Source of the DNA: Echiichthys vipera
Lineage: Eukaryota > Chordata > Actinopteri > Perciformes > Trachinidae
Direction of reading: 5' to 3'
Length of the DNA: 64,000 nucleotides
Assembly: GCA_963691815.1 (NCBI GenBank)
Contig: OY829651.1
Span: forward strand, 18,562,319 to 18,626,318
Part shown: piece after piece, positions 53,200 to 64,000 of the stretch
How the letters are laid out: every line of letters begins with the position of its first letter
Numbering within the stretch: the stretch's first letter is position 1
Made by a program: the position numbers and the translations under genes
The notes under the pieces: generated by a model
The model's database searches: none
Told to the model about the DNA's origin: nothing
Seen by the model: the letters and a program-made list of their open reading frames with translations, nothing else

Positions 53200-53382
53200 C
53201 GCTCAGCCGGTGCACCGCATGCTGCTACCCCAGCTTCATGGGACAAGAACAAGGGTGTATCACACCACCGTCCGCTGACTGAACCCCACTGTAGCTGCTG
53301 CGGTCACTTTTTTAGCACTGACTTGTATCTCTGTTCTTCCTTGTTCTCGCTGTACTCTACGCTGCTCCCTTAGCTCGTGAAG

Positions 53383-56304
53383 ATGTCAGTTGTCGGGTTT
53401 GACGTTGGCTACATGAACTGCTACGTAGCGGTAGCAAGAGCCGGTGGGATTGAAACCGTCGCTAATGAATACAGCGACAGATGTACACCGTAAGTACGCG
53501 TACGTTTGCGTGTGTGTATGCTCGGTGTTGTGCCACCGGGTACAGAATGAGAACGAATCCACTTTTGTTCATACCATTGAGTGAAGCAACGTTGCTACGT
53601 AGCTAGTTAGCATGCTAACGGATTTCACAACAGGAAACGGCATGTGATTGCTAAAGCTAAGCTAGCTTAGCTTGAAACGGCACCATTGTGTGTTTAATCA
53701 AATCGCAGCAGCGTCACCACTTCATATGATGAGATGCTTATTGTGGCGGCTTTACCGCAGTAATGTCTTAGAGATTAACTCATAGAAATCACAGTATAAT
53801 AATGAACCTGCTCAATCAGGTGATGGATTTTTTTAGTTTTCACTGCAGGCATGAATGAGCGCATGATGGGAGGAGGCCGGATCACGGCTGTCAAACGGCT
53901 GGATCAATACACTGCCTCATTTTAAGACCCATTATCCACAGATGATGGCGGATAAAGGAGTATAGAATCATTTGCAAACATTATAAATAGAAATCGCCAT
54001 CGACAAAATCAATTACCATTTTATTATACGAAGCTGCATTATATAAAAAATTAATTAATGTTGAGAGAACTACATTTTGTTTTCTGTTTTCAGAGCATGT
54101 GTTTCTTTTGGACCCCGGAATCGATCGATCGGTGCTGCTGCCAAAAGCCAGGTATGTTTACTCGGGAACCACTAACCCTTACAAAAGAGGGACCTGTGTT
54201 TCCTTTTAGTATGAACATGAACCTGGCTTGAGTACAACACATTCAATTTAGAACCAACTTAAAGGAAGTTTTCAAGTAATTAATGCATCGTTTGCTTAGG
54301 TGTGCATGTGTTTAATAGGTTTTTTTTTTTAACAGATCGTCACAAACTGCAAGAACACAATCCAAGGGTTCAAGAGGTTTCATGGCAGAGCGTTTTCGGA
54401 TCCCTATGTGCATCGCCTCAAAAACAGTTTGGTCTATGATATTGCTCAAATGCCCACAGGAACAACTGGCATCAAGGTAATGAGAGAGAATAATTAACAC
54501 CCATAGTTAAGGTGATATGACCTGTAATGATTCCCATATCTTGTTAATTATTTGGCCAAACAACTTGGATAATTATCAACCTGCCAAATTCATTTTTGGT
54601 CAGAGAAAATAAACACTTAACTGGTTTCAGCTGATCAGTGACTCGTCAGAGCAGAGACGCTAAAGAGAGCCTGATGATTACACCTGGTGATTTATGAAGA
54701 TGGCACACCTGAAGTAGACATTTATGCGTCACACCAACAAAAAAATAATACACTTTCACAATAATGTCAGAATGTTAATATAGTAAAAATAATAAAACCA
54801 CACATACAAATCATATCATACAGCATTATGCAGTCCATTAAATAGGAACAGTTACAGATATTGTTTATGAAGGTGGTTATATAAATAATTTTGAATATCT
54901 TTTGTGTTTGAAAGACCAAGAAGTTTATTTCTTTCCACGTTCTAGATTGAGTTTTCAGACAAAGTTTTAATGCCAATGAGCACTAAAAGCTTTTTGAAGA
55001 ACAACACTTTATTGCACCCGTGACACACCAGTTGTATGTTTCCTGAAGTTGTGAAATGTCTGCGTGTCATCACTAGCTGCCCTGAGATAAAGTTTGAAAT
55101 GTTGCCTTGATGGTACAGTCAGAGTATAAGGGATACCGTTAAGATTGAAGTTGGTGCCTGAAGACATTAGTTAGAAGGTAATGTTCAATGTACTGCGTAT
55201 CTTTGGAAATTAGATTTTTTTGAGTACATTAGCTAGAGGTTTAGGTAGACAATCGTTTTATCTGCAGTTATCATTATGTTACTTGCTGCACGGCACATTA
55301 ATAATGGGTTGACAAATGTTACAATACCCAAATTATAAACTTTCATATAATACTACTATTAAAAAAATTAAACTCTATACCTCTTATGTTACAACGGGGG
55401 GGAAAAAGTTCACAGCCCACAAATTAGGATTCTTTTTATATGAACCTGCACACAGTGCTGGTACAGAAAGGGTCACTGAACGCTTTCCAACACATTTGTA
55501 ATCATGTGATTGTTTGATTGAAAATCTGATATGTTTTTTTTAATATATAGCTTCCATATATTTGATACTATCAAATGTATAATTAATGAAGATTGTATCC
55601 TTTAAACACGTAGTGTTGAAGACGTATCTAAGTACTGATATTTTTGACAGCCATTGAGTCGACATAGTAGGAATCATCTATAATAATGTAACTATCTAAT
55701 TTTAAAGGTGATGTACATGGAGGAAGAGAAGGTGTTCAGCATTGAACAGGTCACCGCGATGCTGCTGACCAAGCTCAAGGAAACTGCAGAGCATGCACTC
55801 AAGAAGCCTGTGGCTGACTGTGTTGTGTCTGTAAGTATCACATATTACTGTCCAGTTTTTGATGCGGCCCTTGTACATGATACGTAGAGGCAAAATGCAC
55901 TCTCCTCAGCATAAAAAAAGCTTTAGTGCTCCACCCACACAGGTGTTGCCACTTGTATTGCCTGGCTACACCTGTTATCAGTGTTGTAAGTCCACAGTTG
56001 TGTGACCTCATGTTATTCTCTGGATAACTCCACCCAATGTGGGGGCAAAATTAACTGTATTAAATACTAATAATGTAGATATTTGTACAGGGCTACCCCA
56101 CCCCCCAATGAATGTGTTTTATGTTTGCATGATTCCTATTTCTGTAATAGGTCTATTAAACTGTATTTGATTGCATATGATTAAACTCCAAGCTCCCTAA
56201 GTGTTTTTAATCTTTTTTTTTTTGTTGTTGTTGTTTTACTATTGTCTTACTTGTGAAGTTTCAGCCTGACCAGAGGTCTAATCGGGCAGGTTACCTGACC
56301 CCCC

Positions 56305-56335
<31 letters not shown>

Positions 56336-59300
56336 AAAAAACACAGTTTGAAATGCTCTTCTATTGTTACAGGTTCCCTGCTACTACACTGATGCCGAGA
56401 GGAGATCAGTAGTAGATGCTGCTCAGATCGCAGGTCTCAACTGCCTGAGGCTCATGAATGAGACAACTGCAGGTCTGTACGAAGTTTTTGGGGCATGGCT
56501 TGGGCAAGGATTTGCATGTCACTGATTGTTGACTGCAGCTGCCAAAATGCACACTTTGGCACGGATTCCTGTAGATGTTCACACCATTAATAATTTACCA
56601 ATATTCCTTCCAGTTGCATTGGCATATGGGATCTATAAACAGGATCTCCCTGCTCCCGAGGAGAAGCCCAGGAATGTGGTGTTTGTGGATCTCGGCCATT
56701 CTGGATACCAGACATCAGTGTGTGCCTTTAACAAGGGCAAAGTCAAGGTGTGTAGCTTGAATCAACATACTGAGCATTCATTAGGCTGGTTTGAGATGAG
56801 CTTCGGCTTGCCACAAGAGTAGACCAGAGTAGCCGATAACATCTGGGGGGCGGTATCGAAAAGTGCCTGAAGTTGAACAGCTCAAAATTTGCTTTGCTTG
56901 ACTTGACTTGACTTGACTTGCAGAGGAAGAAGTAGCTGTGGAAGTAGATTCATTACAAATCCCAATATTATGATGGGCATGAGGAACACTGTCTGTGGCT
57001 GTGTCGCTGTAAATTCAAAATACGATACCATTTCCTGACTGATTGTGTCGTCAATAGCACAGGGTAAAAACTCCCAATGAGTGCGGCGCTTGATCCGCTG
57101 GCAAGTCGTTCAGCACTTAGTGGATAGAAACTTGTGTGCTTTGCTCCTAAAACTGTGCATCTTTAACCTGCGAGATTTCCATGGTCACAGGCATTCAATC
57201 CTTCAGAGCAAGACACTGATGGAAACTCAAGTCTCTGTTGGTCTGACTCAGCTCAAACAAGCCTAACGTCTTTCTTTCATTGTTTCCACTCTCTCTTGGC
57301 CTGTTCTCGTCTCTCAGGTCCTTGCTACAGCTTGTGACCCAGAGTTGGGAGGAAAGGACTTTGATGAGATGTTGGTGAGGCACTTCTATGAGGAGTTTGG
57401 CAAGAAGTACAAGGTTGATGTCAAGAGCAAACCCAGGGCTCTGGTCAGGCTTTACCAGGAGTGTGAAAAACTGAAAAAAACGATGAGCGCCAACTCCTCT
57501 GACATTCCACTTAACATTGAGTGCTTCATGAATGACATCGATGTCTCTGGAAAACTGAACAGGTAGATCACGAATAAATCATTTTTTGCTTTTAGTATCC
57601 ATGGTTCTTACCCATTGTGTCTTATTTTTTAACGTCCTGTTTAAAGCTTAAGTCATGCTCACCTTTTCTCTTGCACAAGGGGTCAGTTTGAAGAGATGTG
57701 TGCAGATATCCTTGCCAGAGTTGAGGCTCCACTGCAGAGTCTGCTAGATAATACCAGTGAGTATAATTTTCCCCAGTTTTGATGTTTTGCGTTATGTACA
57801 TGTCCGTCTTATTTAACTCAGATAAAGGGTTGGTTTATGTGATTGTAAAAAGGTGTTTTTTTAAATTTTTAATAAGAACTGAAAAAGGACGACATCTATG
57901 CAGTAGAGATTGTGGGGGGAGCTTCCAGGATCCCATCCGTCAAAGAGAGAATCAGCAAATTCTTTGGGAAAGAGTTGAACACCACACTGAATGCTGACGA
58001 AGCTGTGGCCAGAGGATGTGCCCTGCAGGTACATGACACTTTGATTGTAGATCTGGTCTCCACCCCTCCCGTGGCTCACCAGAAAGTCGTAGCATCAGCG
58101 CTTGTATAAGCACTTGTTGATGTGAAAGGGATGTTTTTTCGTGTTTTTTTTCTTTCAGATGAAACCTTTTTATCGTAACTGCAGCTCTTATTGAAACCTT
58201 AATTGTGTCTCCACAGTGTGCAATTCTGTCACCTGCCTTCAAAGTGCGTGAATTCTCCATCACAGACATTGTTTCCTATCCAATCTCTCTGAAGTGGCAT
58301 TCTGCTGCAGAGGAAGGTCTGAGGTAAAAAAGAAAAGAAAATTCATACCCCCCCCCCCCCCCCCCTCTGTCTCTAGTCTTGATTATTGAATGTAATAATT
58401 ATTATAAAATATTCATTTATTGCAGTGATTGCGAGGTCTTTCCTATGAACCACGCAGCACCTTTCTCCAAAGTGCTGACCTTCTACCGGAAAGAGCCTTT
58501 TTCTCTGGAGGCGTACTACAATAGCCCTAAAGAGCTGCCCTACCCTGATCCAACTATTGGTAAGCAGCTAAAGCTTTTTAAGTGATAACTGACCTCCAGG
58601 GGATAGAAAGACTACAAAACAAACATCCTGTCAGGTTTTGGTCAATTAACCCTTCTTTTTTGGTCCACATAGCATCACGGGAGGCCTTAAAGCCGTTTTT
58701 CTTACTTCATTTTTTTTTTGTTTTCCTTCCAGGTCAGTTTTTGATCCAGAAGGTTGTCCCACAGGTATCTGGGGAGAGCTCCAAGGTGAAAGTCAAGGTG
58801 CGGGTTAACATTCACGGTATCTTCAGTGTGTCCAGCGCCTCCCTGGTTGAAGTGCAGAAGTGTGATGAGACAGAAGAACCCATGGAAACAGAACAGGGCA
58901 ATGACAAAGATGGAGAGGTACTTCAGCTACAAAATGTCCTTTTACACTGAGCATCATTAGTATGTCTTCTGCGATTTGTACTTCAGCTTTGAGACAAACA
59001 GTGCCTGCTGTTATTACTCTGCAGAACAAGATGCAGACTGATCAGGAGGAGCAGCAGGGCCAGGGAGACAGTGAGAAAGAAGCAGAAGAGAAGGCGCCCC
59101 GTGAGAATGAGGAGATGGAGGTAAAGAGCTATAATTCAATACAAAACACACAATTCATTCTGTCTTTGAGAAGCTTATGAGGTTCAATTTTTTCATCCTC
59201 ATGTTTGTAATTTGGGGTAGACATTTGATACCACTAATTTGTGCCTAAAAAATAAATAAATGAATTGACAGTGTGAACAAACTAAACTTTAATTGAATGC

Positions 59301-61515
59301 AAAATGAATGCATCGGTTTTTGTGCATTAGTTCTTATAAACTGGTAGGTTATTGCATGTCTTGATTAATTTTGTGGGATATTTTGAATCTGAATGTCTCT
59401 TATCTGTTTTATAGACCACCACAGAGGAGGGCAAAGGCGAGAAGAAGTCCGACCAGCCCCCACAAGCCAAAAAGCCCAAAGTCAAAACAAAAGTGCTCGA
59501 GCTTCCGATTGAAAACAGTCCACAGTGGCAGCTAGCTGATGACATGCTCAATCTTTTTGTAGAAAATGAGGTAGCTAAACTTTCACCCATCACATACAGA
59601 CATTGCAAAACCCACCCATCCTTAATCACTTGATCTATTTTGAAGTGTTTGGCGGTTACAGTTGCTGTTTGGATTCTCCTCAGGGTAAGATGATCATGCA
59701 GGACAAGCTGGAGAAGGAGAGGAATGATGCAAAGAATTATGTAGAGGAGTATGTGTACGAGATGAGGGACAAACTACATGGGATGCTGGAGAAGTTTGTC
59801 AGTAAATCTGTGAGTAAACGAACACCCCTGACTCCTGAACATTGATCAAAGTTAGCATCTTTTATAATTACTGTACAAAAGATTTGGCTTTCCATGACAT
59901 AAAAGAATCTGTATATTTTTAGGACCGAGACGCCCTGTCAATAAAGCTGGAGGATACTGAGAACTGGCTGTATGAAGATGGAGAGGACCAACCCAAGCAG
60001 GTGTACATTGACAAACTGGCAGAGATAAAGGTAATTACAGCTACAGTCATTTTCTTTCTTCCTCCATTGTTTGTTTGATGTTTTGATTTATTTAACTGAC
60101 ACGTATACTGTGTTCTCTACAGAAACTTGGCCAGCCCATCAAGGAGAGGTACATGGAGGCTGAAGAGAGGCCTAAAGCATTTGAGGAGTTGGGAAAACAA
60201 ATCCAGCAGTACATGAAATTTGTGGAAGCATACAAAATTAAGGTACCTCTAAATGCTTTTTAAAACAGAATGCTGGCATTTTTTTCATTACGAATAAAAG
60301 CGAGGAGGCCTGTCGTAATTAATAACACTACTTTTATTCCCCATTGATTAACAGGAGGAGCAATATGATCATTTAGATGAGGCAGATGTCAACAAAGTGG
60401 ACAAACTGGCGAGCAATGCAATGATGTGGATGAACAGCAGCATGAACCAGCAAAGCAAACAGAGCTTGACAGTGGATCCTTCCATCAAAGTAAAAGACAT
60501 TCAAGCGAAAACAAGGGTGAGTGTGTACTCCCTTAGGAAATCAAAATACCACTTTACTGAAAAAAAGGGACTAGAATGCAGGACAATCAAAACGGAGAAT
60601 CCCATACATGTAATATAAGTTGCTTGAGACCACTAGATTTTTCCAATAAATACAAAAGGTAGTCATTGTTCATGCTATTCAGATGGTTAGCTTAACTCAT
60701 GTTACAGAAATTAACACCTTTTTAATCAGATATGTTAGCATTGCAACCATAGGCTGTATAGAATATGGGCACAGTGGAGAGGTGGAGGCGCCTACTCCCG
60801 GCGAATCCCACAATGTGGTAAGAGGTGAAGTGTGCAGGGAGCTGAGGTGGGCGAGGTTAAAACTACAGTCTGTGCTCACCGCTTGTGAAGGAGCGCACCT
60901 GTCACTTCATGCAGCCATGCCCTGAGTTCTGCAGAACTTTAAACCTAAATATAATGTAAACGAGTGAGTTATATAAAAATTCACCCTCCCTGTACAGTTC
61001 TCATGAATGGGGGAATTAGCTACAGGGACCGAAACAGTTATCTGTACCAAGTGAGGCATTTTAACATGGTATTGACTCTTTTTTGTAGCCAGCCTCAAGT
61101 GGCCTTTTGGTGAACTGCAGTTTTTGGCACTTCCTTGTTGCCCGCATTATTCAGTACCGGAGGTTGCCGCTTGGTAGCAACATGAGACACTGAGGGCAAC
61201 TATCTTCCAGGAACAAATTAGTAACGGCTGCCTATTTATTTTACTGGTCCAGGACCAATTTGTCAATATACTGTATTTCATGTGGTGTCCTTTTGTGTAA
61301 TTCTCCAGGAGCTGTTTTCCGCTTGTAACCCCATTGTGACCAAGCCCAAGCCCAAGGTGGAGCTCCCCAAGGATGACGCTGCTGCAGAGCAGAATGGGCC
61401 TGTCAACGGACAAGAGAAAGCCCAGGAAGGAACTGCAGACAAGGGAACAACTGAGAACACAGGCAACCCCAGCTCAGAAACCACAGAAAACAAGCCTGAC
61501 ATGGACCTTGATTAA
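53383..61515 (+). CDS. hspa4: Heat shock 70 kDa protein 4 (Apg-2, Hsp110 family)
   Basis: Cytosolic nucleotide-exchange factor for Hsp70 with holdase activity. Nineteen coding exons: 53383-53489, 54094-54151, 54336-54476, 55708-55830, 56373-56472, 56614-56747, 57318-57562, 57680-57756, 57877-58028, 58217-58323, 58426-58559, 58733-58917, 59025-59120, 59415-59570, 59684-59809, 59923-60030, 60123-60242, 60355-60516 and 61309-61515. They sum to 2538 bp, 845 aa (human about 840). The ATPase domain starts MSVVGFDVGYMNCYVAVARA and includes MNETTA and EIVGGASRIPSVK. The beta substrate domain (NHAAPFSKVLTFYRKEPF) follows, then an acidic loop over exons 12-14 (PMETEQ, AKKPKVKTKV). The helical domain (GKMIMQDKLEKERNDAK, DTENWLYEDGEDQPKQVY) comes last; the C-terminus is DMDLD. 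FHGRAFSDP favours HSPA4 over HSPA4L. AATAAA at 61839-61844. An HSE lies in the promoter. Confidence 0.97.
56299..56341. repeat. Poly-C followed by poly-A in hspa4 intron 4
   Basis: About 27 C then 16 A, ending 31 bp upstream of the exon 5 acceptor. Length is likely to be assembly-sensitive. Confidence 0.95.
56896..56921. repeat. (GACTT)n short tandem repeat in hspa4 intron 6
   Basis: About five pentamer units of TGACT/GACTT. Confidence 0.85.
58350..58366. repeat. Poly-C tract in hspa4 intron 10
   Basis: A run of about 16 C. Confidence 0.85.
60745..61140 (+). repeat. R2 repeat, third copy, in hspa4 intron 18
   Basis: Starts AACCATAGGCTGTATAGAAT, includes GTACAGTTCTCATGAATGGG and GGCATTTTAACATGG, and ends GCAGTTTTTGGCACTTCCTT. 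The same blocks occur in order in the 1.5-kb copy. Confidence 0.7.
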
Positions 61516-62449
61516 AGCAGTTTAAAGCCCCCCTAAGCAAAGCTGAACGGGAGCTGGTTGTTTAAGATTGAGATGCAACCTGGGTGTATATCAGAGCAGG
61601 TAAAGTGTTTCAGGAACTGCACTCCACAGTCAAAAGCGGGCAGGGTGATTAGCACACTGAGCCCAGCTCCTGGTGGTATCTCTGTCTGATGACATAGCAT
61701 GCCCTCTCTCTTTCTGGATGACATAACTATAAAGCCAGCCGCAATAAGCCTGTTTGACAATGAGCGCTGTACACATAATGGTATTTATTTCTGTTGTGTG
61801 CCCTGTTAGTGTTCTTGTCTGTGTCACAATATGGTTTTAATAAAGTTATTGAAAATTACATGTACCATATTCATTACTTTGGTCCAATATAAGCTTCACA
61901 AAGGCATGTTTGTGTGGTCGTAGTTTAGGGAATTTCTGGATTTTGATGACCACAGGAGTTCCATATTAAGCACATTACGCACATTTTGAAAGGACGAATT
62001 ACAATGACAGAATCTGAGTAAATGCTAGTTGCTGGCGTTGATGTAGCACTGTTTGTAATAAGTCATAACTTAAATTTAAAGATTGGCTGAGACTGAACTA
62101 TGTCTTTAAAAAAATAGTGACAGCTACCTAGCTGAGATTCACACAGCTGCTGTTTCTAGCTAGCTATTACGCAGCATAGAACGCATTTTCTCAATGTAGA
62201 GGGGCGCACAGAGACTGCTTATGTATAGAGCCCAGAATATGGTGAAATTATTCAAATTAGGCCCTATGCCCATGTTCCCACTGGGTGAGGGGTAGGGCCT
62301 ACTTTTGAAGAAAATCTTGTGGGAACATAGGCACGCTCCCTCTTGGAAATACAACAGCAATGCTTTTGAAAAGCTGCAAACAACTCAGCGTAGTTTAACA
62401 TTTAAGCACTAGACTGGATATGTGATGCTTATTTCTAGTCAAAAAGAAC

Positions 62450-62905
62450 ATTTCAGATATCCACAATGATATTACAAGAACAAATGATGTCACTTCAGCC
62501 ATTCATGGGTATTGGGCTTTGATTTCTAGATATCCACACTTACATTTTAGACATCTAGAATGAACATTATGGATGCATCTGTAATGTAATTCTTACTGAG
62601 AAAAACTCCCATTTCATATGTACAATCCAAGTATTACTAGTCATGATTTTAATTTCAGATATCCATAAGGTAATTTTGACTTTCATTACAGATATGTACA
62701 ACTGCAGTTTCCCTTGCCAGAATAACATGACAGATATCCAAAATGTTCATTCTAGATATCTAAAGTGTAATTGAAAGCCCAATACACATGAATGGCAAAA
62801 TTGTCATCATTTGTACCAGCATGGATGTCATCATCTTAAGTTATCAATCTGACTGGAAATAATACTAATTTGACTAGGAGAAGTGGTATTATGGATATCT
62901 AAAAT
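62450..62905. mobile_element. Palindromic foldback / MITE-like element
   Basis: 62482-62570 and 62741-62814 are imperfect inverse complements: CAAATGATGTCAC, GCCATTCATGGGTATTGGGC and CTAGAATGAACATT recur inverted as GTCATCATTTG, GCCCAATACACATGAATGGC and AATGTTCATTCTAG. The motif AGATATCC recurs at about 62455, 62528, 62658 and 62731. Outer limits uncertain. Confidence 0.7.
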
Positions 62906-63020
62906 GTAAATGTGATTCGATGAAATGTTAAACCCGCCTGCCGTAGTCGCACAAAGTTCACCCCAGTACTTCTTTTGCTTTCATTTTTCAAGTGTAAGTT
63001 GGCTGCCGGCTAGCTCAGGA

Positions 63021-63180
63021 GCTAACATGAGCTAACATGAGCTAACGTGAGCTAACAGGAGCTAACATGAGCTAACGTGAGCTAACATGAGCTAACAGGA
63101 GCTAACATGAGCTAACAGGAGCTAACATGAGCTAACAGGAGCTAACGTGAGCTAACATGAGCTAACAGGAGCTAACATGA
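63021..63180 (+). repeat. Decamer minisatellite, 16 copies, upstream of gnpda1
   Basis: Sixteen head-to-tail copies of GCTAACRKGA with no length variation. The variants are ATGA, GTGA and AGGA. It ends about 360 bp before the gnpda1 ATG. Confidence 0.97.
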
Positions 63181-63286
63181 GCTGCTGTTCGGGGGGAGCG
63201 CTGTTGTTTCCGTCCAACTGCAGGAATCACATGATCCATCCAGATCCTGTCTGCTGCGAGTAAAAGCTGCACACACACTCAGAGGT
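63181..63286 (+). other. Probable gnpda1 5' non-coding exon (limits approximate)
   Basis: ACACACACTCAGAG is followed by GTAAAG, a possible donor. The coding exon at 63538 is preceded by TTTTTTCATCCCCTCCAG, a good acceptor (AG at 63533-63534). The sequence just upstream (GGGGGGAGCGCTGTTG) is GC-rich. Confidence 0.4.
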
Positions 63287-63537
63287 AAAGGTGTAACGAC
63301 CCCATTATTCTGTGTGCATTTGTATTAAGACTCCGGTGAAAGTTTGCGTTGAAGTTTACCTTTTGGTGACGTCAACCTGTTGAGCAACCGTCATTAACGG
63401 TTATTGTACCGTCCCTGGATGATACAGAGAGGTACTTTGATGAGTCTAAAGTCTGATTGAGGTGTGTTTCGACCTGAATTACTGAACTGTTTCAGACGAA
63501 CAACCTCTTCACTTGTTTTTTCATCCCCTCCAGGACG

Positions 63538-63661
63538 ATGAAGCTGATCATCCTCAATGAGTACGACCAGGCGAGCGAGTGGGCTGCAAAGTACATTAAA
63601 AACAAGATTTTACTGTTCAGACCTGGCCCGGACAGATACTTCACTCTGGGGCTTCCCACAG
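63538..63661 (+). CDS. gnpda1: Glucosamine-6-phosphate isomerase 1, first coding exon (partial)
   Basis: Converts glucosamine-6-phosphate to fructose-6-phosphate and ammonia in the cytosol. Only the first 41 codons plus one base are in this exon, which ends at a GTGAGT donor. The reading starts MKLIILNEYDQASEWAAKYI and ends RYFTLGLPTG, the start of the sugar-phosphate-binding fold. MKLII favours GNPDA1 over GNPDA2 (MRLVI, from memory), and the neighbourhood agrees with human 5q31.3. The open frame that continues past the donor to 63804 is intron. Downstream exons are outside the window. Confidence 0.92.
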
Positions 63662-64000
63662 GTGAGTTAGGAGCTGCGAACCCTGCGAAACTGGGTTTAA
63701 GTGTGAGGGGATTTAGTGCTGGAGATACTGTAACTGTTAACTGGTACAGTTTAACTTTAACAACATCTGCTGATTCATCATCAGTGGTGGAAATGAATGC
63801 TTAAATTATACTTAAATGTGTACAGGTATAAAAAAGTAACATGACTTATATTCTTGTATACAGGTAAAATAGTGTTGCGGGGACCTGTCAGAAATATCTA
63901 ATGTTTTTGCTTGTCTTCGCTCTGCAGACAATAACATACATCATATTTTACCATTACCTGTTTTTTTGTTTTATATTATATATATATAACTCCATATTGC
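63662..64000 (+). other. gnpda1 intron sequence
   Basis: Starts with the GTGAGT donor. AT-rich, with an AT repeat near 63975-63987. No acceptor-exon pair was recognised before the window ends. Confidence 0.7.

Larger units (their letters stand above)
50902..53382. other. Intergenic region between uqcrq and hspa4
   Basis: It holds the uqcrq polyadenylation signal, two hAT-like elements and the hspa4 promoter. No leap2, aff4 or zcchc10 coding sequence was recognised, although those genes lie between UQCRQ and HSPA4 in human. Confidence 0.6.
61516..63537. other. hspa4 3' UTR and intergenic region to gnpda1
   Basis: The hspa4 3' UTR runs to about 61860 (AATAAA 61839-61844). Beyond it are a palindromic repeat element, a decamer minisatellite and the gnpda1 5' exon. 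No other gene was recognised. Confidence 0.6.

Noticed and set aside
63662..63804. Continuation of the gnpda1 frame past 63661
   Set aside because: The sequence leaves family similarity exactly at a GTGAGT donor, so it is intron read-through.

Overview
This is nuclear DNA of a ray-finned fish, most likely a percomorph teleost. Genes are intron-rich with GT/AG splice sites, and many introns are short (about 80 to 900 bp). There are long (AC)n and (AT)n microsatellites, no operon-like spacing, and several families of short non-autonomous DNA transposons. Every protein recognised has a clear vertebrate orthologue.

Layout from left to right: gabrb2 (minus, first three coding exons, 5.6-6.4 kb; 1-5593 is its intron), gabra6 (minus, complete, nine coding exons, 9.9-15.8 kb), nudcd2 (plus, 16.2-18.65 kb), ccng1 (minus, 19.9-21.7 kb plus a 5' UTR exon near 22.94 kb), septin8 (minus, 25.5-35.4 kb with its 3' UTR down to about 23.77 kb), sowaha (plus, single exon, 37.6-38.96 kb), gdf9 (plus, two exons, 43.55-46.48 kb), uqcrq (plus, 49.75-50.9 kb), hspa4 (plus, 19 coding exons, 53.4-61.5 kb) and the first coding exon of gnpda1 (plus, 63.54-63.66 kb, continuing beyond the window). 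nudcd2 and ccng1 are tail to tail and seem to share a palindromic polyadenylation signal. septin8 and sowaha are divergent.

The genes do not form one pathway; they are a synteny block. In human, GABRB2/GABRA6/CCNG1/NUDCD2 lie at 5q34, SEPTIN8/SOWAHA/GDF9/UQCRQ/HSPA4 at 5q31.1 and GNPDA1 at 5q31.3. The fish window joins these blocks within 64 kb. The products are two GABA-A receptor subunits, a NudC-type co-chaperone, a p53-responsive cyclin, a septin, an ankyrin protein, an oocyte TGF-beta ligand, a complex III subunit, an Hsp110 nucleotide exchange factor and an amino-sugar isomerase.

Points of most interest are: a perfect heat-shock element in the hspa4 promoter; a p53-type site in ccng1 intron 1; a His in place of the G3 Asp of septin8; a transposon nested three deep in septin8 intron 1; a 140-bp double-stem foldback in the uqcrq intron; a 16-copy decamer minisatellite just upstream of gnpda1; and a same-strand arrangement of gabra6 and gabrb2. 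No wholly new gene system was recognised.
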